The notes: generated from the sequence alone by a model not told the origin. Positions 25,688-35,154 are shown, counted from the first letter of the stretch. The stretch is 64,000 bases of DNA from Aureimonas pseudogalii (GCF_014196835.1 NZ_JACIEK010000005.1:1-64000); one strand, 5' to 3'. Numbers and translations are program-made.

Positions 25688-26680
25688 TCAGTTCGGGATC
25701 AGCATTTGAAGGACGGCCAGCGCACCGTCGGTGTTCTCCGGGTCTAGGGGGTACCTCGTCCGTGGATCTCGAATGTTAAGATAGGCGGTCGGCAACTTCG
25801 GGAAGGTGCCAGTCGCAGGATCGCGTCGGTAAGCCTTATAGCAATAGCCGTTCGTGACGATGACCACCTCGCACGCCGGGATCTTCGAGGCGTAGCGGTT
25901 CACTTGGTCCGTCGCGTAGAAAAGCCCTTGGCTGAGGTTCTTGGTCTCGATGAGGATCGAACAGTCCTCGTCCCCCTTCCGCACGGGCTTCCGGAAACAG
26001 GCGATGTCGGCCCGGCCGACGTCGGGAATCGTCCATTCGATCTGGATGCGCTGCTCCGCCCACCCGAGAGCCTGCAACAGCGGGATGACGAGGAACGTCC
26101 GGGCCTCGTGCTCCTTGGTCAGGTCCCACTTCCGGCCGAGATAGAAACCCGCCAGGAGGCGGATGCGCCGAAGCGCTACGGTCAGCTCCTCGGCGGCGCC
26201 CGGCCGAAGCCCGTGGTCGATCAGGTCGCGCGTCATCTGGTCGTCGGTCAAGCGCGCCGTATCGGCGGGTTCCGGGTCGTAGGAGGCCTTGGCCGGAACG
26301 TCCGCGAGGATGCGATCGGCCTCGGCAACGATGTGACCCTGGTTGACCCGCTGGATCGTGGCTCGCGTCAGGCCGTTCACCGGGACAGGCTTGTCGGGCT
26401 CGTGCCAGTCCACGAAGCACCAGGCCCGCAGCTCCCAGCCGTCGAAATCCATCAGCCAATGCTTGTCGTTGAGACCGGAGTGCCGGCCGTCCCGCTCGAC
26501 GACGCGGCCGACCGCGAGAATGCTGGTCATGCCCTGCTTGAGGACGACGACATCGCCGGGCTGCACGCCGGCCATCGTCTTCACCTGCGCGTCGCCACCG
26601 ACGAACGCCATGCCGTGACGCGTGAAGCGGTCGGCGTAGGTCCGTTGGTCCGAGCCTGCCGCTATCTGCCAGTATGCCAT
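25688..26680 (-). CDS. HsdR_N-type nuclease with EVE/PUA-like N-terminal domain
   Basis: A 330-residue two-domain protein. The N-terminal ~110 residues (MAYWQIAAGSDQRTYADRFT, later QPGDVVVLKQGMTSILAVGR) have the look of an EVE/PUA-like modified-base reader. The C-terminal ~150 residues contain the PD-(D/E)xK pattern of type I restriction R-subunit N-termini: E in TKEHEARTFLVIPLLQALGW, D in IPDVGRADIACFRKP and ETK in SILIETKNLSQG. No helicase part follows. Good GGGAGA before the ATG. Inferred: a type IV-like modification-dependent restriction enzyme. It stands alone, transcribed toward gajB. Confidence 0.65.
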   Translation of the reverse strand: MAYWQIAAGSDQRTYADRFTRHGMAFVGGDAQVKTMAGVQPGDVVVLKQGMTSILAVGRVVERDGRHSGLNDKHWLMDFDGWELRAWCFVDWHEPDKPVPVNGLTRATIQRVNQGHIVAEADRILADVPAKASYDPEPADTARLTDDQMTRDLIDHGLRPGAAEELTVALRRIRLLAGFYLGRKWDLTKEHEARTFLVIPLLQALGWAEQRIQIEWTIPDVGRADIACFRKPVRKGDEDCSILIETKNLSQGLFYATDQVNRYASKIPACEVVIVTNGYCYKAYRRDPATGTFPKLPTAYLNIRDPRTRYPLDPENTDGALAVLQMLIPN

Positions 26681-26941
26681 GCGTTCTCCCATGCCTCTGG
26701 GCGGGCTAGGACCGCCCGCGGAGACTAGCCACTGCCAAGCGACTTCCAAGGCCGAGCTCCACCAAGACAAGAGTCTTTACGGCATTCGGTAGCGAAGGCC
26801 ACCAATCCAGCAGGCGGCCTAGAACTGAGCGGGAAGCGATTGACTGGTCCGGGTGGCAAGGCGACCGTCCGCTTCCGGACGAGCATCGGCGAAAGCTGAT
26901 GGCGGGTCTACAGCGGCAGGGCCTTGGTGCTGTTGCCTCGA

Positions 26942-27712
26942 TCAGATGAAATCTTCGATGGCCATCACGATCCTGCGGATGTCGCACTCGTACCAGCCGG
27001 CTGAGTTGAAGTTGTTGAACTCGACGATCCGCATGCCCTCGTCGGTCTCCGCGACATCGAGCACGCAGACGCGGTCAGGTGTCCATACCCGCGCCTGCTG
27101 ACGAGCGAATGCTTCCACCGCAAGGGAAACCTGCCCATCATAGCGAACGCGCCCGCCCACCTTGTAGAGGCTGCCGGTGATGACCTCGCTGTCGACTACG
27201 ACAAAACGGGTTTCCGTTTGGATCGTCTTCAAGGCGGAAACGATGACCTTGGTGTCCGGCGTGACCGTCCATGTCGAGTCCGCCGAGGCGATTTTGGCTT
27301 GCCACTCGGCGAAGTCGGAGCGATCCATGACCGTGCCGGCGAACAGCTTCCCATCGTCGTCCGGCCGAATGAAAAAGGCTTCCATGTCGTGGTCGAGCGC
27401 GTCGGCAAAGCGAACGACACGGGCCTCATGGTTCAGCATGAGGTCGCCGAATGCTTCGATGTAGGCTTCGTAGCCGAAGCCCTCGGCCTTCATCCACGCC
27501 CCGGGTGTCCAACCTTTGCGCACGGCATGTCGCGACAGAGACATAGAGCCAACGACGACCGCTGGTTCGGAAACTTCGATGTCAGGCTCGAGCCCGCCGT
27601 CGAAAGGGATGACTTTGACGGATGTATGCTTGATGTCGAGTTGCGAGAGCGTTTTCGCTAAACGCTCGACCGCCTTCTCCCAGAACATGTTCTCCTGGAT
27701 GATCCAATGCAT
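26942..27712 (-). CDS. R2K-clade ATP-grasp protein
   Basis: A 256-residue protein that fits the R2K clade of ATP-grasp enzymes (formerly DUF4343). Indicators are the N-terminal DxxxG-type domain, ETRFVVVDSEVITGSLYKVG (core Glu and the R2K-region), the DVAETDEG strand-turn, and the terminal EFNNFNSAGWY with the Asn residues that bind Mg-ATP. Members are found in phage and conflict loci and are proposed to form amide or peptide bonds on proteins or small molecules; the substrate is unknown. It is alone on the minus strand with ~160 bp of non-coding sequence on its upstream side. Confidence 0.7.
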   Translation of the reverse strand: MHWIIQENMFWEKAVERLAKTLSQLDIKHTSVKVIPFDGGLEPDIEVSEPAVVVGSMSLSRHAVRKGWTPGAWMKAEGFGYEAYIEAFGDLMLNHEARVVRFADALDHDMEAFFIRPDDDGKLFAGTVMDRSDFAEWQAKIASADSTWTVTPDTKVIVSALKTIQTETRFVVVDSEVITGSLYKVGGRVRYDGQVSLAVEAFARQQARVWTPDRVCVLDVAETDEGMRIVEFNNFNSAGWYECDIRRIVMAIEDFI

Positions 27713-27873
27713 GGGACGCCTCGGTAACGCTCGCTGAGTTTGACGATGGTAAAATAGCTGCGTTCTGGAAGCGGCAGCTTACGGGAAACGACAACAGGCA
27801 GGCAGATGTCTTAGAAGGGTCGATAGCGGTCGACCAGTCGCTCGTCATCGTACCGGAGAAGTCCATGACGGCT

Positions 27874-28443
27874 TCAGCCGAGTCCTGACCTCGCATCCGC
27901 CACGATACGACTTACCGTCGGCTGACTCACTTGGTAGAGCCGCGCCATGTCGGCTGCCGTCCGCCTGCCCGACAGGACACTCTCGGCGATCTCCTCGCGC
28001 TGACGAGTGGTGAGCTTGCTCCGACGCCCGCCGACGCGGCCCTCGAGTTTGGCTTGTCGGAGACCGGCCGCGGTTCGCTCGCGGATCATCCCGCGTTCGA
28101 ACTCGGCGAAGGCGGCGACCATGTGCATCATCATCCGGCCGGCCGGGGTCGTCGTGTCGATCGCCTCGGTCAGGGATCGGAACCCGGCGCCGGTCTTCTC
28201 CACCTTCTCCATGATGGCGAGGGCGTCTTTCAGAGACCTCGACAGGCGGTCCAGCTTCCACACGACCAAGCTATCGCCCGGCCGCAGGTGATCGAGCAGC
28301 CGATGCAGTTCCGGGCGATCCCAGCGCCCGCCGGACGCGACCTCCTCAAACACGCGATCGCACCCGGCGTCGCGCAGCGCGCGGGCCTGGGCGGTAGTGG
28401 ACTGGTCGTCGGTGGTGGAGACGCGGGCGTAGCCGAGGAGCAT
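27874..28443 (-). CDS. Serine recombinase (resolvase/invertase family)
   Basis: A 189-residue small serine recombinase. The N-terminal catalytic domain opens MLLGYARVSTTDDQ with the nucleophile Ser9 and Arg7; VVWKLDRLSRSLKDA supplies the further arginines; ERGMIRERTAAGL is the E-helix; the C-terminal HTH is TAADMARLYQVSQPTVSRIV. Full length for the Tn3-resolvase/Pin group. The start at 28443 is preferred; the frame continues upstream to 28665 without domain content. It may resolve or invert a segment of the element; two related 14-bp sequences lie directly upstream. Confidence 0.88.
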   Translation of the reverse strand: MLLGYARVSTTDDQSTTAQARALRDAGCDRVFEEVASGGRWDRPELHRLLDHLRPGDSLVVWKLDRLSRSLKDALAIMEKVEKTGAGFRSLTEAIDTTTPAGRMMMHMVAAFAEFERGMIRERTAAGLRQAKLEGRVGGRRSKLTTRQREEIAESVLSGRRTAADMARLYQVSQPTVSRIVADARSGLG

Positions 28444-28464
28444 GGGAGGAGCCTTTCGCAAACG

Positions 28465-28565
28465 GCCGTTTTCGGAACGGCGCGAAGGGCGACGGCGGCG
28501 CCGGCACTTCGGCCTTTCACAATCCTCTTGCGATGGCACGGCAAGCCGCAAGCCGTTTCCGGAAC
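28465..28565. repeat. Pair of 14-bp direct repeats upstream of the recombinase
   Basis: GCCGTTTTCGGAAC at 28465-28478 and GCCGTTTCCGGAAC at 28552-28565 differ at one base and are 87 bp apart. Resolvases usually act at sub-sites next to their own gene, so these could be part of a res-like region or operators. The second lies within the 3' end of the convergent-side gene, so this is tentative. Confidence 0.3.
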
Positions 28566-28601
28566 AATTCCACGATGTCTCGACCCTTCGGTCTCCCGGG
28601 C

Positions 28602-29000
28602 TTACGGGTGCTGTCGGCCCCGTCGAGCGGCTACGGTCTTCAGCTTTTGCGAAACGGGCTTCCAACGATTGGCGGGTAGCGGCGTGAAGTCGGCGACCGC
28701 ATGGGCGGCGTTCGCAGGCTCCGTCGGCGTCGCCTCAATCGGGTCGGGGCGGCATTCGACCAAGACCTCGGCGAACTCTTCGACGCTCACGCCCCAGGTC
28801 CCGGCAGTCGCCAACTGCTTTACGTCGGCATGGAGAGCGTAGCTGTCATGTGCGGTACACAAGGTCGAGCGGTCGACGGACAGACTGCCCGCGTCCTTCG
28901 GCGTCGGCCGGAAACCCTGACTGGTCGGAAGACCGTCCTGGACCCATTCGGGATGGATCTGACGGAAGAGAACCTCGTCGCCGTTCATCTCCTCGCTCAA
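28602..29000 (-). CDS. Hypothetical protein, second gene of an unknown pair
   Basis: A 132-residue protein (128 if started at the ATG at 28988). The core MNGDEVLFRQIHPEWVQDGL, followed by TSQGFRPTPKDAGSLSVDRS, looks like a conserved family centred on an HP...G..TSQ.F.PTPKD..LLSV signature; I do not know a function. The TTG start at 29000 overlaps the upstream stop as TTGA and has GGGAG at good spacing. It is translationally coupled to the 384-residue protein upstream, which suggests the two act together. Within a defence island. Confidence 0.65.
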   Translation of the reverse strand: MSEEMNGDEVLFRQIHPEWVQDGLPTSQGFRPTPKDAGSLSVDRSTLCTAHDSYALHADVKQLATAGTWGVSVEEFAEVLVECRPDPIEATPTEPANAAHAVADFTPLPANRWKPVSQKLKTVAARRGRQHP

Positions 29001-30151
29001 GAGAAGACTCCCGTCGTCGGGTATGCGCCGACCCGGTCATCAAGCTCCTCTAGGAACGCCTCGTCGATTCCCTCGTAGGTGCTCGGGTCGAAATCCGCAG
29101 TTCCATCAAGACGTGACCCGTAGAACTCGACCTCGCCGTTTGCCGACATTTCGACCGACAACTCCCAGCCTCCAGCTTCGAACTCGATCTGCACGCCACC
29201 CTCAAGGGTCGGGTAAATCCGGAACGACGTGGCCAGTGTCGAGCGTCGCGCGAGAAGGTGCTGAGCATTCTTGATGGATCGATCCGCGATCGCGACGCCC
29301 TCTCCATCCTTCCAGCCATCTTCCAAGGTCTTGAGGTGCGACAGGCGGGTTTCCGCCTTCTCGATTGCCTGATCGACCTCCTCGTCGATCATCGCGACGT
29401 CGTGCGCTTCGGCGACCGAACGGACCGCATCCTCGCGATCGAAAATCACGGAGAGGTCGAACCGCACCCGCTGGCGCGTGTTCCCATCGAAGGCCTGATG
29501 AACCTCATCGCCATCTACAGGGATGCGTAGCGACCCATGTTGATCGGTCTGGACTTCGATCCATCCGGCCTCAGTGCTCAGTCCAGAAAGCCAGCCGATA
29601 CCTTCCACGCGAAGCGTGTAGGTATCCTTGACCTTCTTCAGGAACTGCCGTCGACGCTCTGGCGTGATCGAAACGACGTTGCCGTCGCGGCCGGCGCTCC
29701 CGAGGAATTCGATCCGTTCGTCCTCACGAAGAGACGAGCCGAAGCGGTCCAGCGCCCGAACGGCGGCTACGCTGAGCGCCCCGGCGGGATAGTCGCCCCG
29801 GGCAGCGCGATCCATCAGGTCAACGGCTTGTTGATAAGCGGCGTCGACGACCGTATCGATGTAGTCGGACATCGTTGGCAGCGGCACCTGGGCGGACTCA
29901 CGGCTCCATGCGAGGCAAGGAACGGCGCTCCCGTCCTCCAGCGCGACGAGATCGAACCCCAGCGCTTGGTCGAACCCCTTCGGCAGCCGGACACGGCCGT
30001 GGTTCTCGGCGCGCCAGATATCCTTTGCGAACGCGACGACGAGGTTTCGAAAGGCTGGCAGATCAGAAATGACGTCGAGCGGAAGCCTCGCTCCCTCGAA
30101 CCGTTGTCCGACGTAGCGTAGCCTGAACTCCCGCCCTTCCTTGGTTTCCAT
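28997..30151 (-). CDS. Hypothetical protein, first gene of an unknown pair
   Basis: A 384-residue soluble protein starting METKEGREFRLRYVGQRFEG. The first ~110 residues have an alpha/beta look with LPLDVISDLPAFRNLVVAFA and DLVALEDGSAVPCLAW; the middle holds an OB- or beta-rich part (RQRVRFDLSVIFDRED); a long helical linker with EEVDQAIEKAETRLSHLKTL follows; the last ~90 residues (FRIYPTLEGGVQIEFEAGGW) are beta rich. GGAGG precedes the ATG at 30151. Divergent from the methylase operon with 231 bp between starts. No family function is known to me; a defence role is inferred from position. Confidence 0.65.
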   Translation of the reverse strand: METKEGREFRLRYVGQRFEGARLPLDVISDLPAFRNLVVAFAKDIWRAENHGRVRLPKGFDQALGFDLVALEDGSAVPCLAWSRESAQVPLPTMSDYIDTVVDAAYQQAVDLMDRAARGDYPAGALSVAAVRALDRFGSSLREDERIEFLGSAGRDGNVVSITPERRRQFLKKVKDTYTLRVEGIGWLSGLSTEAGWIEVQTDQHGSLRIPVDGDEVHQAFDGNTRQRVRFDLSVIFDREDAVRSVAEAHDVAMIDEEVDQAIEKAETRLSHLKTLEDGWKDGEGVAIADRSIKNAQHLLARRSTLATSFRIYPTLEGGVQIEFEAGGWELSVEMSANGEVEFYGSRLDGTADFDPSTYEGIDEAFLEELDDRVGAYPTTGVFS

Positions 30152-30382
30152 GTCGCCTCCGAGTCGAACCTCAAGTAGCATGCGCGTGCGTCCCGTCCAA
30201 CGAGATCGGCGGGTCATGCTTTCCCGTCGCCCTTCTCTACCTCGCCAGTTCGCAGGCGTGCGCAGATGGGACTGGTTGACTCGCCTTGCCGGATGTCGTG
30301 CGGTGCGTGCAGCGGCGATCGACGTTCGGGACACCGGGCGGCGAAACGCTTGGCTCGTCCGTCATCCAACCGAAACGTGCGC

Positions 30383-33031
30383 ATGCTGACCCCGACCGAG
30401 ATCTACGACAATGTTGAGGCATTAGCCTCCAAGCGTCCCGAGGGCGCCGAGTTCGGTCTCGAACTGATGGAAGCCGTCGGCGCTCCGCGCGCGACCATCA
30501 CCAGGCTTCGGGAGGAGGCGGCGAGCGGGACCTTCAATTGGACGCGCATGCTGCGGTTCGAGGCGGTTGGACAGGGCGATGCCGGCCCGGCACTCGACCG
30601 GATGCGGATCGATGCCGAAGGTCGTCCGAAGGCCAAGCGTCCCCGTATCCTGCTCGCCTACGATGGCGAGGTGGTCGCCGTGCGCGATACCAAGATCGGC
30701 GACGAGCAAAGGGTCGGCCTCGACGCGCTCGCCTACGAAGCGGACATCCTGTTTCCGCTAGGCGGACATGAACGCCATGTTCCGGACCCCGAGCGGCTCG
30801 CGGACGTTCGTGCTACCAAGCACCTGTCACGCCTCTTCGACGCGGTGCGTGACGCGAACCCAGGCTGGAACACCTCCCGCGATCGGCACGCGCTGAACGT
30901 GTTCATGGCGCGTCTCCTGTTCTGCCTCTTCTCCGACGACGTCGGCATCTTCGATAAGGACGCCTTCGAGACAGCCGTCCAACAGTCGACGCGCCCCGAC
31001 GGGTCGGATCTGAAGGAGTTCCTCGAAGGCGCCTTCGACCACATGGATACCGACCCGAGCGCTGGCCCGCGGCCAGCTCGCGGATGGTCCAAACTCCCCT
31101 ACGTGAACGGAAGCCTCTTCACCGAAGTCAGTCCCGTGCCGACGCTGGACGGGCGGTGCCGCCGCCATCTCCTCGACTGTGCGCGTCTCGACTGGCGGGA
31201 CATCAACCCGGACATTTTTGGCTCCATGCTCCAAGGCGTGGTGGACACGGAGAAGCGCGGCGAGCTGGGGATGCACTACACATCGCCGAGCAACATCATG
31301 AAGGTGCTTCGGCCAATCCTTCTCGATGACCTGAACGCCGAACTGGACCGCGCTGGGGCGAACAAGGAACGCCTTCGAGCTTTCCTGAAGCGCCTTGCCA
31401 ACGTGCGTGTCTTCGACCCAGCCTGCGGGTCGGGCAACTTCCTGATCATCGCCTACAAGACGCTCCGAGAGATGGAGATGGAGGCGTTTAAGCGTCTCGG
31501 TGAACTGCCCCATGACGTCGTGACGCTCGATGGCTTCTTCGGCTTGGAGATCGACGATTTCGCCTGCCAGACAGCTCGGCTCGGCCTCTGGATAGCGCAG
31601 TACCAAATGGACGAGCTGTTCCGGAAGGAACTCGGCCGTACCCGACCCTTCCTTCCGCTGAGCCAAGCAGGACGGATCACACACGGCAATGCCGCTATGG
31701 ACGACTGGCTCATTGCCTGCCCCGCCAAAGCCGGAAGCGAGACGGTTCTGGTCGGCAACCCGCCATTCAAAGGTTCGAAGCACACCTCGCCAGCCCAGCG
31801 GGAAGACATGAAGGCCGTGTTTTCGGGGCGTGTTCCGAACTCGGGCGAACTCGATTACGTCGCGATCTGGTTCCTCAGAGGAGCCGACTATGCGAAAGCG
31901 ACGGGCACACCCTTTGCGCTCGTCTCCACCAACTCGATCGTCCAAGGCGCGTCCGTCTCGACGCTCTGGCCACACCTCCTGGATGGGCTGGTGATCCGCT
32001 TCGCACACCGCTCATTCAAATGGTCGAACCTTGCGTCGAAGAATGCAGGAGTTACCTGCGTCATCGTCGGCCTCGGCGCTGCCACGCAAGCCACCAAGGG
32101 TCTGTATGACGGCGACACGGTGCGGCAAGTCGACCTGATAGGCCCCTACCTCGCTCCAAACGTGACGACTATCGTCTCCAAGCGATCTCGGCCGGTCGCG
32201 CCAGACCTGGGCCAAATGGTGTTTGGCAACATGCCGAACAACGGCGAAGCCTTGCTCCTCGATCGCGGTGAACGCGATGACCTCCTCCATGCTCATCCGG
32301 AAGCAGCACGGTTCGTTCGTCGGCTCTACGGAAGCCAGGAGTTGATGAAGGGCATCGAGCGCTGGTGCCTGTGGGTGCGTCCGGAGGAGGTCGCTGTGGC
32401 TCGTGCAATCATTCCATTGGAAGAGCGGTTTCAGAGAGTGCGCGAGCTACGCCTCGCAAGTACAAGGTCACAGAGCGTCCGCCTTGCGGAGGTTCCTTGG
32501 GCGTTTGACCCTCAGAACGAAGCGGCATCCCACACCATCATGGTGCCGCGCGTTTCCTCCGAAAACCGCATCTGGTTGCCAGTCGATGTCATGGACGAAA
32601 CGGCTATCGTCCACGATCGCCTTTTCGCTCTCTACGATGGAGAAATCTGGCAAGCCGCGGTTCTCTCTTCACGTCTCCATCGTCTTTGGCTCGAAACTGT
32701 CGGCGGACGATTGAAAGAAGACCCTTCCTACTCAAACCAGCTCGTGTGGAACACCTTCCCCTTGCCCGGCCTCACGGATCATCGGAAGGCGGAACTTGAG
32801 GAGCACTGGTGGGAGATTGACCGCGCTCGGAAGGAAGCAGGCTTCGGTCGAACGCTAGGCGACCTCTACGTCCCGAAGACGATGCCCGCCGACTTGCGTC
32901 GTGCCCATGAGGACCTCGATGCGACGGTCGAGAAGATTTTCGGTGCCCGGCGCTACCGTTCGGATGCTGATCGAATTGAGCATCTCCTCCAGCTTTACGA
33001 AGCGGCGATCGAAGGAAAGGGCGGACGATGA
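30383..33031 (+). CDS. MmeI-like adenine DNA methyltransferase
   Basis: An 882-residue enzyme. An N-terminal domain of ~150 residues is followed by a helical spacer (ALNVFMARLLFCLFSDDVGI), the N6-adenine methyltransferase core with motif I VFDPACGSGNFLI (about 353-365) and motif IV VLVGNPPFKG (about 457-466), then a target-recognition region and a C-terminal helical part (SYSNQLVWNTFPLPGLTD). This is the MmeI/type IIL architecture, but the N-terminal domain shows no D-x(n)-ExK nuclease motif; cleavage is presumably done by the partners. ATGA overlap with the helicase gene. The start could be a few codons earlier. Confidence 0.85.
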   Translation: MLTPTEIYDNVEALASKRPEGAEFGLELMEAVGAPRATITRLREEAASGTFNWTRMLRFEAVGQGDAGPALDRMRIDAEGRPKAKRPRILLAYDGEVVAVRDTKIGDEQRVGLDALAYEADILFPLGGHERHVPDPERLADVRATKHLSRLFDAVRDANPGWNTSRDRHALNVFMARLLFCLFSDDVGIFDKDAFETAVQQSTRPDGSDLKEFLEGAFDHMDTDPSAGPRPARGWSKLPYVNGSLFTEVSPVPTLDGRCRRHLLDCARLDWRDINPDIFGSMLQGVVDTEKRGELGMHYTSPSNIMKVLRPILLDDLNAELDRAGANKERLRAFLKRLANVRVFDPACGSGNFLIIAYKTLREMEMEAFKRLGELPHDVVTLDGFFGLEIDDFACQTARLGLWIAQYQMDELFRKELGRTRPFLPLSQAGRITHGNAAMDDWLIACPAKAGSETVLVGNPPFKGSKHTSPAQREDMKAVFSGRVPNSGELDYVAIWFLRGADYAKATGTPFALVSTNSIVQGASVSTLWPHLLDGLVIRFAHRSFKWSNLASKNAGVTCVIVGLGAATQATKGLYDGDTVRQVDLIGPYLAPNVTTIVSKRSRPVAPDLGQMVFGNMPNNGEALLLDRGERDDLLHAHPEAARFVRRLYGSQELMKGIERWCLWVRPEEVAVARAIIPLEERFQRVRELRLASTRSQSVRLAEVPWAFDPQNEAASHTIMVPRVSSENRIWLPVDVMDETAIVHDRLFALYDGEIWQAAVLSSRLHRLWLETVGGRLKEDPSYSNQLVWNTFPLPGLTDHRKAELEEHWWEIDRARKEAGFGRTLGDLYVPKTMPADLRRAHEDLDATVEKIFGARRYRSDADRIEHLLQLYEAAIEGKGGR

Positions 33032-35154
33032 ACGTTCTTGCCGATACGACACTGCACTACGCCGCCAACGGCTCGTCGAAGCTTACGGACCCCCTCGGCA
33101 TGAGGGCCATGCAGAGGCGTGTATGGGACGTGCGCGACGCCCGTTACATCCTGGTGAAATCGCCGCCGGCCTCCGGCAAGTCGCGCGCGGCCATGTTCAT
33201 CGCGCTGGACAAGCTCAGGAACCAAGGGCTGCGCAAGGTGATCGTGGCGGTTCCGGAGCGGTCGATCGGCGCCTCCTTCCGCGATACGAAGCTTTCGGCC
33301 GGGGGATTTCCTGACGACTGGAAGCTCGACCTAGACCTCTGCGGCATTGGCTCCGAGACAGGGTCCAAGGTCCGCGAACTGGTTGCCTTCCTTGGCTCCG
33401 ACGTCGGAACGACGGCCCTGTGCACCCATGCCACCCTTCGGTTCGCGTTCCGCGAAGCGAACCTTGAGGCATTCGACGGCTGCCTCGTGTGCATCGACGA
33501 ATTGCACCATGCGTCGAACGACGAAGACAACCGTCTCGGCAACTTTCTACGCGGGCTGATGGACCGCGGAAGCGCCCACGTGCTTGCGATGACCGGGTCC
33601 TACTTCCGAGGCGATGGCGAGGCGATCTTCCATCCGGACGACGAGGCTCGCTTCGAGAAGGTCATCTACACCTACTACGAACAGCTCAACGGCTACGAGC
33701 ACCTGAAGGAGCTGCATATCGGCTTCCGCTTCTATCAGGGCCGGTACCTCGATGCGATCGGCGATGCCCTCGACCCTCAGCTCAAGACCATCGTCCATAT
33801 CCCGCATGTCGGCTCCTCGGAAGCGGCGGTCGACAAGATGTTCGCGGTCGACGCGATCATCTCAGCGCTCGGCGAGCCGTTGGGGCAGGATGCCGCGACG
33901 GGCTTCGAGAGGGTTCGGGCCGGCCGGCGGGTGCTGAAGGTTGCCAACCTCGTCGACGACGGCCCCGGCCGTGAAAAGGTCATGGCTTCCCTGCGCAACG
34001 TGCGCAAGCGCGACGACGTCGACGTCATCATCGCGCTCGGCATGGCCAAGGAGGGTTTCGACTGGATCTGGTGCGAGCACGTCCTGACCGTCGGCTATCG
34101 AGGCTCGTTGACGGAGATCGTCCAGATCATCGGCCGGGCGACGCGCGATGCCCCGGGCAAGACCTCCGCCCGTTTCACGAACCTCGTTTCGGCGCCCTTT
34201 GCGAACGACGACGCGGTGTCGCGCGCCGTGAACGACATGCTGAAGGCGATTTCCGTTTCGCTCCTGATGGAACAGGTCATGGCGCCGGTCTTTCGCTTCC
34301 GGACCTTCAAGGGCGCCGACGAGTTCGACGGCACGCCAGCGGGCGACGGGCAGCGCGTTCCGGTCACCAACATGGGCGAGATCGAGATCGTCGGAATGCC
34401 GCCGGTCGACCGGGACGCGGCAAGGGTCATCGAGACCGACTTCCCCGACCTCTTTGCCGACGTCCAGTCCGATCCCCGCACGATGACGGTGATGATCAAT
34501 CCGGACGATCACCATGCCGATGTGATCTACGACATGGTCGTGACGGATGTGATCCGGACGCGGTACCCCGGTTTCTCCGAGGAGCAAGTCAGTGACGCCA
34601 CGACCCTCTTCGGCATCCGCTCGGGGCTGGCGCGCGCCGTGAACGAGGAGCCAGACGTGATCCACACCGGATCACCCGAGTCGGAGGGAAGCACCTCTTC
34701 GCTGTTCGGCGAACCGTCATTGGAGGCCGGGACAACAACACCGGACCGCAAGGGTGGTTTGGGTGCAGGGGACCGTTTCGTACGCGACACGCGACGCTTC
34801 ATCGACGTTCGGGAACTTCAGGTCGATCTACTGGGTAGCCGTCGGGAGTTCGACGACGCCTACGAGCTTCTTTCCAAGGCCCTGAGCGAGGAGGTGTTGG
34901 CGCGGCTGCACGGCGAGGTTCGGGCCATGAAGGTCACGATGTCCCAAGACGAGGCTGAGAAGCTCATGCCGCGTATTCGTGAGTTCATTTCACGGGAAGG
35001 ACGCGAGCCGAACCTGAACTCGCCGAACGGCCGCGAGGTGCGCCTTGCCGATGGCCTCGCGTTCCTCAGACGGCTTTCGCGCCAACGTCGGGCGGACATG
35101 GGCGGTGCCGACGGCGCGACGACGGGGCAGCCCGGAGCGAGCGTGAATGTCTGA
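33028..35154 (+). CDS. SF2 DEAD/DEAH-type helicase of a restriction-like operon
   Basis: A 708-residue helicase. Walker A is VKSPPASGKSRAAMF (about 47-60), motif II is VCIDELHHASNDEDN (DELH), and the second RecA domain ends in motif VI QIIGRATRDAPGK. The C-terminal ~270 residues are specific and include a proline/serine-rich stretch around 540-570. The motor is most like the translocase part of restriction and DISARM-type helicases. It lies between the methylase (4-bp overlap) and the GIY-YIG gene (8-bp overlap), so the three proteins are made from one coupled message. Confidence 0.85.
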   Translation: MNVLADTTLHYAANGSSKLTDPLGMRAMQRRVWDVRDARYILVKSPPASGKSRAAMFIALDKLRNQGLRKVIVAVPERSIGASFRDTKLSAGGFPDDWKLDLDLCGIGSETGSKVRELVAFLGSDVGTTALCTHATLRFAFREANLEAFDGCLVCIDELHHASNDEDNRLGNFLRGLMDRGSAHVLAMTGSYFRGDGEAIFHPDDEARFEKVIYTYYEQLNGYEHLKELHIGFRFYQGRYLDAIGDALDPQLKTIVHIPHVGSSEAAVDKMFAVDAIISALGEPLGQDAATGFERVRAGRRVLKVANLVDDGPGREKVMASLRNVRKRDDVDVIIALGMAKEGFDWIWCEHVLTVGYRGSLTEIVQIIGRATRDAPGKTSARFTNLVSAPFANDDAVSRAVNDMLKAISVSLLMEQVMAPVFRFRTFKGADEFDGTPAGDGQRVPVTNMGEIEIVGMPPVDRDAARVIETDFPDLFADVQSDPRTMTVMINPDDHHADVIYDMVVTDVIRTRYPGFSEEQVSDATTLFGIRSGLARAVNEEPDVIHTGSPESEGSTSSLFGEPSLEAGTTTPDRKGGLGAGDRFVRDTRRFIDVRELQVDLLGSRREFDDAYELLSKALSEEVLARLHGEVRAMKVTMSQDEAEKLMPRIREFISREGREPNLNSPNGREVRLADGLAFLRRLSRQRRADMGGADGATTGQPGASVNV

